Shown in pieces: positions 9,501 through 17,713 of a DNA stretch of 64,000 bases. Position 1 is the stretch's first letter. The number at the start of each line of letters is the position of its first letter. A program made the translations under genes and the position numbers. The notes below the pieces were generated by a model. That model had not been told where the DNA came from and ran no database searches. It worked only from the letters and a program-made list of their open reading frames with translations. The stretch comes from JBFGFX01 sp965232455 (GTDB lineage Bacteria; Pseudomonadota; Gammaproteobacteria; Steroidobacterales; Woeseiaceae): positions 1 to 64,000 of the forward strand of contig OZ246981.1 of the NCBI GenBank assembly GCA_965232455.1, given 5' to 3'.

Positions 9501-10368
9501 CCGCTCGCTGCCGCCGGTCTCGATCAAGGCTGACGAGTTTGCGTTGGGGCAGCGGTTTCTCGGCGCCGTCGATGCAGACTTTCTGCGCACGCCGGATGGG
9601 CTTCGCGCAAGCACCATCGGCGCGCAGGACGGAAGCTTCTGGGTCGAAGGTATGGCGGGCTGGGTGGTCGATCCGCTCCTGCCGGGCGGGCAGCAGAGTT
9701 ACCTGTCGGCCAAGCTGGTGAGCAAGAACGTGGCCAGGACGATGGCGCGGCTCAACTACAACCCCGGGATCGACAGCTCCGATATGGAAATCGATGTCGA
9801 CGTCCGTTGGCCAGGAGCGCCGCGACAGAATTTTCTCGGCGACCTGACCGGTTCCGTGTCCGTGCGATTCGGCTCCGGCCAGCTCAACGAAGTCGATCCG
9901 GGCGCCGGACGGGTGTTCGGTCTGATGAGCATCGTCGCCTTGCCGCGTCGGCTGTCGTTGGATTTCCGCGACGTGTTCGACAAGGGCTTCGGTTTCGATG
10001 AGATTCAAGGGAATTTCCGGCTTGAGAACGGCGACGCTTACACCTGCGACCTGGCGTTGAAGGGGCCGGCTGCCGACATAGTCATCGTCGGGCGCGCGGG
10101 ACTTGCGGACGCCGACTACCATCAGACGGCGCTGGTCAGCGCCAATGTCGGCAATACGCTGCCGGTTGTCGGCACCGTGATAGCCGGCCCGCAAGTTGGG
10201 GCCGCGCTTCTGATATTCTCTCAGATATTCAAAAAGCCGCTGCAGGAAATGGGGCGGATCTACTACGGTATCGACGGCTCGTTTGACGAACCTCTGGTCG
10301 AAGCGGCAGATGGGGAGCGCTTCGAGGAAACGAGCGAACTGGCTGGATGCCTGGCTGATCCTTCGTGA
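6514..10368 (+). CDS. yhdP: YhdP family AsmA-like envelope lipid-transport protein
   Basis: YhdP is one of the long AsmA-like bridge proteins implicated in moving phospholipid between inner and outer membranes. This copy is about 1284 residues (E. coli 1266). It has a single N-terminal membrane anchor (residues about 10-35), then extended beta-rich sequence, and a C-terminal segment with VGTVIAGPQVGAALLIFSQI followed by KPL, typical of the family. The ATG at 6514 was chosen; an in-frame TTG at 6505 is possible but has no better ribosome-binding site. It lies between rng and tldD, the conserved order. Confidence 0.9.
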   Translation: MKQLIRRLLNFVAYAAAGGVILLAIFVGLFRLFLPRLPEYQEDIKVWASTAIGMQVEFSGMNARWRLSGPELNFYAAELALPGAEESLLQAAEVTVGVGLLRLLFDRTLVVDRILVRETDLQFERTEADGVLMQGVSLKDLAALVPESNEASDVVVIGQDIAVSYREPGADRLVSFDIALLEASRDSRELTVEASIDLEEGFGSRLDVSADQRITNGPDEQVWQLYFEGRSLSLARWSSLAPVDFAPVVSGSGDLSLWVELSKNGVEKASANLAVDSLSIEGADRGAPFDVEGRFEFSNSDDGVLFAAENFRLRTVDGEWPRSSIHVQVDTGPDARFDAVNADASFLRLDDIAYFSPWLPQAAREVYQDFRPAGAVSQLEIDMSRLGSDDRQFDVGAVFDQAGFSAKDNFPGVRNFSGSVRANGAGGRVEFDSSNLRLDIPQYVSDTVVFDDAIGTIIWRRSGENLTVLSDRMQLRNADFDSQSSLQVTVAGRDATPVVDLESSWSINDVASAKRFLPEPIIAPPLFRWLNSALVSGSMTRGSTVLKGPLDKFPFDNGEGQFRVEARMENAVMLYANNWPEADIQSMDIVMDGMRLYSERNTAVTAGNNTSNAHVEIADLRDPVLTISSFSTGTLASIRDYVRRSPISQVFGGQIDRVEVGGDASLGLELTYPLKDRENYDFSTRVQVSDGSLTLLGFAPAVSELNGIVNISREEVTSESLFGQFLGQPVLIELTGNGGEASSYGVIANAVGTITAAGLVDELGAPLGGYVSGESAYDASIRFPRSGLEQPVPLQIIVSSDLDGISVDLPAPLHKPVDAEYPLSLLIEFPEPGLIRSNGTLGDEIRWGGDFRGVDGGWDFDRGVVAFGGDYPDYPGLRGLHIQGQMDELRFEDWLAVTRTGDGDARFGDRIRSIDLTIDSLFIFGQHLVDHRVIVDRGGNEWFVRADGDSVNGTVTVPYDLNGDQAITLDMRTLILPGQDDANGIPVRNATTMLDPRSLPPVSIKADEFALGQRFLGAVDADFLRTPDGLRASTIGAQDGSFWVEGMAGWVVDPLLPGGQQSYLSAKLVSKNVARTMARLNYNPGIDSSDMEIDVDVRWPGAPRQNFLGDLTGSVSVRFGSGQLNEVDPGAGRVFGLMSIVALPRRLSLDFRDVFDKGFGFDEIQGNFRLENGDAYTCDLALKGPAADIVIVGRAGLADADYHQTALVSANVGNTLPVVGTVIAGPQVGAALLIFSQIFKKPLQEMGRIYYGIDGSFDEPLVEAADGERFEETSELAGCLADPS

Positions 10369-10411
10369 ACAGCGCGCAATTCGGCCAAGTGGACAAAGAA
10401 GGACTGGAAAT

Positions 10412-11863
10412 TTGACTCAAGAGAACGGCACTGCGCTGCAAACCGTGATGTCATCGGTGCTCGCACCGGCGGGGCTGGATGAACGGCACCTCAATTCGGC
10501 GCTTGGTTCAATCAATCTGCGAGACGTTGACGCGGCCGATCTGTATTTTCAATTGAGCCGCCAGGAAAGCTGGATGCTCGAGGATGGAATAATCAAGGAA
10601 GGCAGTTTCAGCGTCGACCAGGGCGTCGGGGTGCGCGCCGTCAGCGGAGAAAAAACGGGATTTGCGTACTCCGACGAATTGCGTTTACCCGCGCTGGAGC
10701 GGGCCGCCGGCGCCGCGCGAGCGATAACCCGCCAGGGACAGACCAATCGCGTAAAGGTGGCGTCTTCCGGAGAGGTTGCGAGTCTCTATCCCGCACTTGA
10801 TCCGACGACCAGTATCAGTGACGAGCAAAAAACGGCGCTCATCCAGATGCTCGACGTAGAAACGCGCGCACTCGACAGCCGTGTAGAACAGGTTATCGTC
10901 AGTCTCAGCAGCAACCAGGATCTCATGCTCATCGCCGCTACGGACGGGACTCTGGCTGCCGACATTCGACCATTGGTCCGGCTGAACGTGAGCGTCATCA
11001 TGGAAGAGAACGGGCGGCGCGAGCAGGGTTACGCGGGCGGCGGCGCGCGTGCCGGGCTCGATTTTTTCGTGAACAGCGAGGTGCCGAAAGAGATTGCGCG
11101 CGAGGCAGTGCGGCAGGGCGCCGTATTACTTGAAGCCGATCCCGCGCCGGCGGGCACGATGCCGATCGTGCTCGGGCCCGGCTGGCCGGGCGTGCTTCTG
11201 CACGAAGCCGTCGGACACGGTCTCGAGGGCGATTTCAACCGTAAAGGCGTTTCCGCCTTTTCGGGTCGTGTCGGCGAAAAAGTAGCTTCTCCGTTGTGTA
11301 CGGTCGTTGACGATGGCACCCTGCCAAATCGCCGTGGGTCGCTCGCGATCGACGACGAGGGCACGCCAGGGCAATACAACGTGCTCATCGAGAACGGCGT
11401 GCTTCGCGGGTACATGCAGGACCGGATGAATGCACGCCTGATGGGCGTGGAACCGACGGGCAATGGCCGGCGCGAGTCCTTTGCACATGTCCCCATGCCA
11501 CGTATGACCAACACTTACATGTTGGCCGGTCCGCACGACCCGGAGGAGATTATCGCCTCGGTGAAACGGGGGCTGTATGCGCCGAACTTCGGCGGCGGGC
11601 AGGTCGATATTACGTCCGGGAAGTTCGTGTTCTCGGCCAGCGAGGCGTATTTGATCGAAAACGGGAAAAAGACGCGTCCGGTCAAGGGAGCGATGTTGAT
11701 CGGCGATGGTCCCGACGTGCTTGGACGTATATCGATGGTGGGCGACGACCTGGAGTTGGACCGAGGCGTCGGAACCTGCGGCAAAGAAGGTCAATCGGTC
11801 CCCGTCGGCGTAGGCCAGCCGACCCTGAAAATCGACGAAATGACGGTGGGCGGCACCGCGTAA
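10412..11863 (+). CDS. tldD: TldD metalloprotease subunit
   Basis: TldD is the catalytic subunit of the TldD/TldE (PmbA) zinc protease that degrades unfolded peptides and matures some ribosomal peptides. The zinc motif HEAVGH lies at residues 264-269 and GTCGKEGQSVPVGVGQP near the C-terminus is the other family hallmark. The TTG start at 10412 follows AAGGA (10399-10403) with 8 nt spacing and gives 483 residues (E. coli 481). Its partner pmbA is in the same window at 16.3 kb. Confidence 0.93.
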   Translation: MTQENGTALQTVMSSVLAPAGLDERHLNSALGSINLRDVDAADLYFQLSRQESWMLEDGIIKEGSFSVDQGVGVRAVSGEKTGFAYSDELRLPALERAAGAARAITRQGQTNRVKVASSGEVASLYPALDPTTSISDEQKTALIQMLDVETRALDSRVEQVIVSLSSNQDLMLIAATDGTLAADIRPLVRLNVSVIMEENGRREQGYAGGGARAGLDFFVNSEVPKEIAREAVRQGAVLLEADPAPAGTMPIVLGPGWPGVLLHEAVGHGLEGDFNRKGVSAFSGRVGEKVASPLCTVVDDGTLPNRRGSLAIDDEGTPGQYNVLIENGVLRGYMQDRMNARLMGVEPTGNGRRESFAHVPMPRMTNTYMLAGPHDPEEIIASVKRGLYAPNFGGGQVDITSGKFVFSASEAYLIENGKKTRPVKGAMLIGDGPDVLGRISMVGDDLELDRGVGTCGKEGQSVPVGVGQPTLKIDEMTVGGTA

Positions 11864-11961
11864 TCCGTAAACGCTGGAGCCCGTCTCAAACTGGGTCGTA
11901 GACGGCGCGGCCACTGCGGTTTCTTTCTTACATAAGCCGCGACGAGCGTCGTCTTACTGAT

Positions 11962-11977
11962 TGTGATTGGCTTCACT
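11962..11977 (+). promoter_or_regulatory. Candidate CRP-binding site
   Basis: TGTGA, six bases, then TCACT: nine of ten half-site positions match the CRP consensus TGTGA-N6-TCACA. It is centred about 40 nt upstream of a plausible start point served by a TAGTAA hexamer at 11996-12001, and 70 nt before the candidate micro-ORF at 12041. The window encodes its own CRP at 22597. No other such site was noticed in a visual scan, which was not exhaustive. Confidence 0.5.
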
Positions 11978-12040
11978 GCATGAACATTATGCCCGTAGTA
12001 AGGTCCCACGACACGTAACGCGATCGATGGTGAGACAACA

Positions 12041-12202
12041 TTGGAAAACACAATTACAGAACACGACATGGACGCTGCCGCGCAGCAATTTGTGCAGGGT
12101 TTCCGAGATTCCAGTAGTGCCGAACCCGATCTGGCGGTTGACGGACTGTCGGAATCGATGGTTGCCCGGCTGCTTCGATTGCTGACGTTCAAGCGGTCCT
12201 GA
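12041..12202 (+). CDS. Candidate 53-residue small protein
   Basis: A short open frame starting at TTG 12041 and ending at TGA 12202. The product is acidic at the N-terminus (ENTITEHDMDAAAQQF), has a linker with SSSAEPDL, and ends in an amphipathic, basic segment (ESMVARLLRLLTFKRS). A GGTGAG sequence at 12029-12034 is a reasonable ribosome-binding site. The frame lies in the 470-nt gap between tldD and the next small gene, downstream of a CRP-like site. I recognise no family, so this is a plausible but unproven gene. Confidence 0.35.
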   Translation: MENTITEHDMDAAAQQFVQGFRDSSSAEPDLAVDGLSESMVARLLRLLTFKRS

Positions 12203-12333
12203 TTCCGAAAACCTTTCCGCGTCTGGTTCCCCACCTACAATCAAGCACTTAGAATCCAGCCCCTGCAAAGGCGCTGGACTAATGGCGGTGCCCATTGGAA
12301 AATCGACGGCCCGACAGTGTCGTGAGACGAGTT

Positions 12334-12552
12334 ATGTGGGTGTCAAAACCAATTTACGAGAGCCTGCCGTATTTCTATCTGCTGGTCGGTGTTCTGACTC
12401 TCGCCGCGTCGATGTATCTCAATCATTGGTACTGGCCGAGTATCTGCTTCGCGCTCGGACTGGCTAGCCTGGTCGCGGGTTTGGTTGTGTTGCTGAAGCG
12501 GCGCGACCATCGAGCGCACGACCGGCGGGTGAGTCACGACCACGAATTCTAG
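12334..12552 (+). CDS. Small two-helix membrane protein of unknown function
   Basis: A 72-residue product from the ATG at 12334: a short N-terminus, two closely spaced hydrophobic helices (about residues 11-28 and 30-48), then a basic, His/Arg-rich tail (KRRDHRAHDRR). It ends DHEF. No family is recognised. An upstream TTG in the same frame (12295) would add 13 polar residues. The next 144 nt to the end of the converging AAA+ gene hold nothing I can identify. Confidence 0.55.
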   Translation: MWVSKPIYESLPYFYLLVGVLTLAASMYLNHWYWPSICFALGLASLVAGLVVLLKRRDHRAHDRRVSHDHEF

Positions 12553-12696
12553 GACCAGAGAAGCAAACCTGCCCTGGCCGCGAATGCCGGAACGGGCAGC
12601 CTCCGTCGAGTGCAGGCGCGCGGTCCATTGCGCCGCGGCGGAGGACCCGTCGCTCTGAAGAAAAGGCCGGTATACGGCTGTGAGTGACGATCGTTT

Positions 12697-13941
12697 TCAG
12701 CCTTCCGCGGCCGAATCTTCATTGTCCAGGTGTTCGCTTTCTGCCGTATCGTCGGAGTCGGGCGCTTCGGCACTACGCAGATCGGTGTATACCAACTCAT
12801 GCAGCCCCATTGAAATGACTTCGCCGTCCTTCAGTCGATAGCGCTTGATCCGGTTTTCGCCAATGTAGACTCCGTTGGTGCTGTTGAGATCCTCGACGAC
12901 ACACCCTGATTCGTCACTGATGAGCTGTGCGTGGTGTCTGCTGACGAACTTGCTTTTAATGTAGATTTCATTGTCCGGCGCGCGCCCCGCAATGACCCGG
13001 CCGGCCTCGAACATCAATTCCGCGACCACTTCTCCCTCGTGGCGCACCTCAATGCGCGTCAGGTACTTCTTTTCCCGGCGGGTTGGCGTCAGGCGAGCAA
13101 GCTGCCGAAAACGCCCGGTTGTGGATTCATGCTCTTTCCAGCCCAGTTCCTCAACGGCGGACTCTATCTCTTCGATGCCGACCGACGGCTTACTCTCCGC
13201 AAATGCGCACAATAACGCCGTGTCACACAGAGTATTGATCAAGCGCGGTACGCCACCGGTAAACCGATGGATGAGGGCATACGTCTCCGACGCAAAGAGG
13301 TCGTTTTCCGCATGACCCGCGACGGCAAGGCGGTGTTCGATGTATTCGCGCAGTTCACGGGCGTCCAGCGGACCGATATGAAACCGCAGGCGTACTCGCT
13401 GCAGCAGCTGCTTCAACTTTGGCGCGTCCAGCGTTTCTTTGAGTTCGGGCTGACCGGCCAGGATTATGCGAAGCACTTTTTCCTTGTGTGTTTCAATGCC
13501 GGATAGCAGGCGGATTTCCTCGAGTACCTTCTCGCTGAGATTCTGCGCTTCATCGACGATAAGGACCACCTTTTTGCCGCTGCCGTACTGTTCGATCAAG
13601 TACATATTGAGCATGTCGAGCAATTCGACCTTGCGCTTCTTGAACGGCTTGAAACCGAACTCCGTCAGGACCGCCTGCAGGAACTCGGTGGCGTTCAGCT
13701 GGGTCTGTGAGACGACCGCGTAAACCACGTCCTCGTCGAGCTCGGCGAGGAACGACTGCAACAAGGTCGTTTTTCCCGAGCCGATCTCACCGGTGATAAC
13801 AACGAACCCGTCGGCCAGCCAGATGGTCGACTCCATGTAGGCTTTGGCGCGCGCATGCTGCTTGCTCCAGTAGACGAACTCCGGATCAGGTGTCAGCCGA
13901 AAGGGCTGTTCGGTGAGATTGAAGTGTTTGAGGTACGACAT
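12697..13941 (-). CDS. ExeA/MshM-type AAA+ ATPase fused to a C-terminal FHA domain
   Basis: A 414-residue protein. The N-terminal half is an ExeA/GspA-like AAA+ ATPase (FNLTEQPFRLTPDPEF opening; Walker A GEIGSGKTT near residue 50; Walker B VVLIVDEAQNL near residue 125; sensor/arginine region LLQRVRLRFHI). The C-terminal part (about residues 300-385) is a forkhead-associated domain with its consensus AGRAPDNEI, SRHHAQL and NSTNGVYIG, which binds phosphothreonine. The ending is acidic. ExeA-type ATPases act in secretion, pilus or capsule assembly; the FHA domain suggests control by a Ser/Thr kinase. No secretion or kinase genes are nearby. Confidence 0.85.
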   Translation of the reverse strand: MSYLKHFNLTEQPFRLTPDPEFVYWSKQHARAKAYMESTIWLADGFVVITGEIGSGKTTLLQSFLAELDEDVVYAVVSQTQLNATEFLQAVLTEFGFKPFKKRKVELLDMLNMYLIEQYGSGKKVVLIVDEAQNLSEKVLEEIRLLSGIETHKEKVLRIILAGQPELKETLDAPKLKQLLQRVRLRFHIGPLDARELREYIEHRLAVAGHAENDLFASETYALIHRFTGGVPRLINTLCDTALLCAFAESKPSVGIEEIESAVEELGWKEHESTTGRFRQLARLTPTRREKKYLTRIEVRHEGEVVAELMFEAGRVIAGRAPDNEIYIKSKFVSRHHAQLISDESGCVVEDLNSTNGVYIGENRIKRYRLKDGEVISMGLHELVYTDLRSAEAPDSDDTAESEHLDNEDSAAEG

Positions 13942-14063
13942 TATGCGCTTTTGTTGCGAGCGACCATGCGCTTACGTCCAAGTTTACCCGGAATCTGGGT
14001 CGTCGGGCCATCGACTGGTGCTCACGGCCGCCCTTCGACTGTTCCACATCCGTTCGGGATCGA

Positions 14064-15152
14064 TCAGCGGTTCAGTTGTTCGCGGAGTCGATTCAGCGCC
14101 TGATCACGGTCGGCGGCGGTCTCTGCTACGACCGTGATATGCCCCAACTTACGACCGGGCCTGGCCGCTTTGCCATAATCGTGAACGTGATAGCCCTGAC
14201 GGCGGATGTCGTCAATGTTCGCCGGCAGCTCGCCAATCAGGTTTTCCATCGCGGCGTGGGCGACGGCGGAGGCGTCGCCCAACGGCAGGTCCAGGACGGC
14301 TCTCAGGTGGTTCTCGAATTGGCTGGTTGCCGCACCCTCGATGGTCCAATGACCCGAATTATGGACCCGAGGCGCAAATTCGTTGGCGAGCAGCTGATCG
14401 TCGACCACAAACAGCTCGAGAGCCAGGACACCGACGTAGGCGAGGTGAGCGAGGAGTTTCGAGTGATAATCCGTTGCCAGCTCACGCAGTTCGGGCGTAC
14501 CGGCGGGCGCGACGGACGTCCGCAGGATGCCGTCCCGGTGGCTGTTTTCGGTTAACGGATAACTGACGATTTCCCCCCTCGCGTTGCGCGCACCGATCGC
14601 CGAGACTTCGTAGTCAAAATCGACGAGTTTTTCCGCGATCAGCGGCACCGCCCCCAGTGCTTGCCAGGCTTCCTTCAGCTGCTGCCCGTTCCTGACCACC
14701 GCCTGACCCTTCCCGTCGTAACCGAGTCTCCGGGTTTTGAGCACAAACGGGAAATCGAGTTCTGTCACGGCCCGGTCCAGCTCTGCCTCCGATTCCACGT
14801 TACGGAACTCGGCGGTCGGTATACCCAGGGATTGAAACAGGCGTTTTTCGTGCAGCCTATCCTGAGACATCCGAAGCGCCTCGGCGGGCGGAAAAACCGT
14901 GACGGCGGACGGAAGGCCAAGTACGGCCTCGACCGGAACGTTCTCGAACTCGTAGCTCAGCACGTCGGCGCGCGTCGCCAGCTCATTCAGGGCCGCTTGG
15001 TCGTCGAAGGCATGTTGAAGCACCTCGCCGGCGGCCTGGGCCGGCGGGTTCGGCGATGGATCGAGAAACACGCAGTCGATCCCGAGTGGCCGCCCTGCGA
15101 GGCCGAGCATCTGACCGAGTTGCCCGCCGCCGATAATGCCTACGGTCGTCAT
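14064..15152 (-). CDS. purK: N5-carboxyaminoimidazole ribonucleotide synthase
   Basis: PurK is the ATP-grasp enzyme that makes N5-CAIR from AIR, ATP and bicarbonate in purine synthesis. The 362-residue protein opens with GIIGGGQLGQMLGLAG, has the ATP-grasp loop TRRLGYDGKGQ and ends with LGHITVVAETAADRDQAL. Its ATG overlaps the purE stop (ATGA, 15149-15152), so purE and purK are translationally coupled. Confidence 0.96.
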   Translation of the reverse strand: MTTVGIIGGGQLGQMLGLAGRPLGIDCVFLDPSPNPPAQAAGEVLQHAFDDQAALNELATRADVLSYEFENVPVEAVLGLPSAVTVFPPAEALRMSQDRLHEKRLFQSLGIPTAEFRNVESEAELDRAVTELDFPFVLKTRRLGYDGKGQAVVRNGQQLKEAWQALGAVPLIAEKLVDFDYEVSAIGARNARGEIVSYPLTENSHRDGILRTSVAPAGTPELRELATDYHSKLLAHLAYVGVLALELFVVDDQLLANEFAPRVHNSGHWTIEGAATSQFENHLRAVLDLPLGDASAVAHAAMENLIGELPANIDDIRRQGYHVHDYGKAARPGRKLGHITVVAETAADRDQALNRLREQLNR

Positions 15153-15640
15153 GACGTTCGCGGATCGCTCTGGGCCAGCACCGATTCGGTCTGTGTGGCG
15201 CGAAAACCGTCAACCGCCGCAGCAACGGCCATGTCGTTCGAGGCCAAAATCGCCGCGGCAAGCAGAGCGGCGTTCACCGCGCCGGCTTTACCGATTGCCA
15301 GCGTGCCGACCGGGACGCCCGCGGGCATTTGCGCGATCGACAACAATGAATCGACGCCTTTCAGCGCTTTCGACTCCACCGGCACACCGAGAACCGGCAG
15401 TCGCGTTTTGGCCGCGGTCATGCCCGGCAGGTGCGCGGCGCCGCCCGCACCGGCAATGATGACCTTGAGTCCTCGGTCGATGGCGTTGCGGGCATAGTCG
15501 AACAGCAGGTCGGGCGTTCGGTGCGCGGAGACGATTTTGACTTCGTGAGCCACACCGAGATCGTCAAGCGTCTTACTCGCGTGTCGCATCGTCTCCCAGT
15601 CGGACTGCGAGCCCATGATAATGCCTACGACTGCATTCAT
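15149..15640 (-). CDS. purE: 5-(carboxyamino)imidazole ribonucleotide mutase, class I
   Basis: PurE converts N5-CAIR to CAIR. The 163-residue protein has the family's GIIMGSQSDWETM opening, SAHRTPDLLFDYA with the catalytic His, AGAGGAAHLPGM and GVPV. It is the first gene of the purEK pair. The 82 nt between it and the end of darP contain an AT-rich stretch that could hold the promoter, but no operator was identified. Confidence 0.96.
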   Translation of the reverse strand: MNAVVGIIMGSQSDWETMRHASKTLDDLGVAHEVKIVSAHRTPDLLFDYARNAIDRGLKVIIAGAGGAAHLPGMTAAKTRLPVLGVPVESKALKGVDSLLSIAQMPAGVPVGTLAIGKAGAVNAALLAAAILASNDMAVAAAVDGFRATQTESVLAQSDPRTS

Positions 15641-15722
15641 AAGTGATCAGCTCTCTGGTTGGTTGCACGGCCCCGCGTTGCCGGGCCGCTGGTTCGATCT
15701 GTCTGAACGATCAATTCTATAA

Positions 15723-16211
15723 TCAGGAAGTGGTGCTATGCACCTTTGCGTTAAGCATGCCGTGAATCACGCGGAAAATCCGTCTTGCGAGGATGCGTCG
15801 CTCGTTTCGATTCCGGCAGCGCGACAACTCGGTCACCAGACGGTCGAGCTCGGCACCGGGCTGTCCGGTCTCCGCCAAAAACCGACTCAGTTGCGGCCGC
15901 CCGGCGTCGACGATGCGGTCACGCCAGTCTTCCGCCTGTCGAAAAACCGCCTTTGCCTGTCGATCCGTGCGCGTTGCCGCATCGAGTGCCGCGCGGATCG
16001 GCTCGGGGTCGACGTTTCGCATCAGTTTGCCAATCAGCTGGCGCTGTCTTCGCAGTGCGCCGCGGGCTTTCATCCGCGACGCCACGACGACGGCCTCGAA
16101 CAGGTCTTCGCCGAGTGGGATCTGCCGCAACCGGTCTTCGGGAAGTCCGATGAGTTTTTCACCCAATTCCTGAAGGGCGTGCCGGTCTCGCTTTCTGGCG
16201 CTTTTTGACAC
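15723..16211 (-). CDS. darP: DarP (YjgA, DUF615) ribosome-associated protein
   Basis: DarP assists late 50S subunit assembly. The conserved core is plain: RKRDRHALQELGEKL, RQIPLGEDLFEAVVVA, RRQRQLIGKLMRN, and RRIFRVIHGML near the end. The frame stays open into pmbA, but homology begins only near the GTG at 16211, which gives 162 residues; an ATG at 16322 would add an unconserved N-terminus. Divergent adjacency to pmbA matches E. coli. Confidence 0.85.
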   Translation of the reverse strand: MSKSARKRDRHALQELGEKLIGLPEDRLRQIPLGEDLFEAVVVASRMKARGALRRQRQLIGKLMRNVDPEPIRAALDAATRTDRQAKAVFRQAEDWRDRIVDAGRPQLSRFLAETGQPGAELDRLVTELSRCRNRNERRILARRIFRVIHGMLNAKVHSTTS

Positions 16212-16343
16212 GAAGTGAGCAATCCCCGCGGCTGTTACCTTCGCCGCGATTCGGCATAATAGCACGCGGATTGCGGCAGAATTCCAGCCGCGAACAACAG
16301 ACAAGAAGGTACCGATGCGCATTTCCCCGCAGATTGAACAGGC

Positions 16344-17708
16344 ATGAATAACGCCGTCCGAAGCCAGCAGCCCATTCAGGCGGAGCCCGATAGCGGAGCG
16401 CTCGAAGACCTTGTCGCGCTCGTGCTGAAGACCGCCCGCGAACGAGGCGTCGATCAGGCGGAGGCTGTCGCCAGTCACGATGTGGGCTTGGCGGTCACGG
16501 CGCGCCTGGGCGACGTGGAGAGTCTCGAATACACCAACGACCGCGGCATCGGTATCACGGTGTACATCGGTTCGCGCAAGGGCAGCGTCAGCTCATCCGA
16601 CTTCAGCGTCGCGGCTATCAGGGAGGCGGTGGACAAAGCCTGTTCGTTCGCGCGGTACACCGCGGCCGATGAATACGCCGGCCTGGCGGATGCGGAGCTG
16701 ATGGCCAGTGGCGATCTCCCGGATCTCGACTTGCATCATCGCTGGGATCTTTCCGTCGAAAAGGCAATGGAGATGGCGGTCGCTTGTGAGGAATCTGCCC
16801 GCTCCTACGATGCGCGCATAACAAACTCGGAAGGTGCGAGCATCTCCACGGGCAGCGGCGTGCAGGCTTACGGAAACAGCCACGGATTTTTGCAGAGCAC
16901 CGCCAAGTCGAGTCACAGCATCAGTTGTACCGTCGTCGGCGAGTCCGACGGAGCCATGCAGAGAGACTACTGGTACACCACCGCGCGTGACGCAGCGTTG
17001 CTCGAGTCGATTGAGGCGGTTGGGCAAACGGCGGCTCGCAGAACCGTCGATAGACTGGGCGCCCGAAAAATCGACACAACGACGGCGCCGGTTTTGATGA
17101 CGCCGGATATAGCACGCGGCTTCATCGGCCACGCCATCGCTGCAATCGCAGGCGGCGCGCAGTATCGCCGATCGTCGTTTCTGCTCGATGCGCTCGGCGA
17201 ACGGATATTCCCGGATTATTTTCAGATTCAGGAACGCCCGCATATTTTGGGCGCAATGGCGAGCGCGACGTACGATGCCGAAGGCGTTGCCACGTCTGAT
17301 CGCGACATTGTCGCGAACGGCGTTCTGCAAGCTTACGTGCTGAGTTCTTATTCGGCCAGGCGATTAGGTCTGCAATCGACCGGAAATGCGGGTGGCGCCC
17401 ACAACCTGCTGATTCCGGGCAACCGCAAAGACCTGGAGGAGATTACATCGGACCTGAAGCGCGGCCTGCTCGTCAACGAATTGATCGGCCAGGGCGTAAA
17501 CCCCGTTACCGGAGATTATTCTCGCGGCGCCGCCGGCTATTGGATTGAAGACGGCGAAATTGCGTTCCCGGTTCACGAGGTAACGATTGCGGGTAATCTT
17601 CGGGACCTCTACCGGCGAATTTCGGCGGTCGGCAATGATCAGGACGTGCGCGGCGGCATTCGCTGCGGCGCTCTGCTGGTGGACGAGATGACCATCGCCG
17701 GGGCCTGA
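16344..17708 (+). CDS. pmbA: PmbA/TldE metalloprotease partner subunit
   Basis: PmbA (TldE) forms the heterodimeric TldD/TldE protease and supplies the non-catalytic half. The 454-residue protein lacks an HExxH motif, as expected, and has the family's 'YTNDRGIGITVYIGSRKGS' region near residue 75, DLHHRWDLS, LSSYSARRLGLQSTGNAGG and the ending RCGALLVDEMTIAGA. It starts divergently from darP and ends 5 nt before the converging yihY. Confidence 0.94.
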   Translation: MNNAVRSQQPIQAEPDSGALEDLVALVLKTARERGVDQAEAVASHDVGLAVTARLGDVESLEYTNDRGIGITVYIGSRKGSVSSSDFSVAAIREAVDKACSFARYTAADEYAGLADAELMASGDLPDLDLHHRWDLSVEKAMEMAVACEESARSYDARITNSEGASISTGSGVQAYGNSHGFLQSTAKSSHSISCTVVGESDGAMQRDYWYTTARDAALLESIEAVGQTAARRTVDRLGARKIDTTTAPVLMTPDIARGFIGHAIAAIAGGAQYRRSSFLLDALGERIFPDYFQIQERPHILGAMASATYDAEGVATSDRDIVANGVLQAYVLSSYSARRLGLQSTGNAGGAHNLLIPGNRKDLEEITSDLKRGLLVNELIGQGVNPVTGDYSRGAAGYWIEDGEIAFPVHEVTIAGNLRDLYRRISAVGNDQDVRGGIRCGALLVDEMTIAGA

Positions 17709-17713
17709 CGCGG

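Noticed and set aside
11987..12295. 102-residue minus-strand frame in the gap after tldD
   Set aside because: No domain, no ribosome-binding site and Cys-rich unstructured composition; the plus-strand short frame with a CRP-like site fits the region better.
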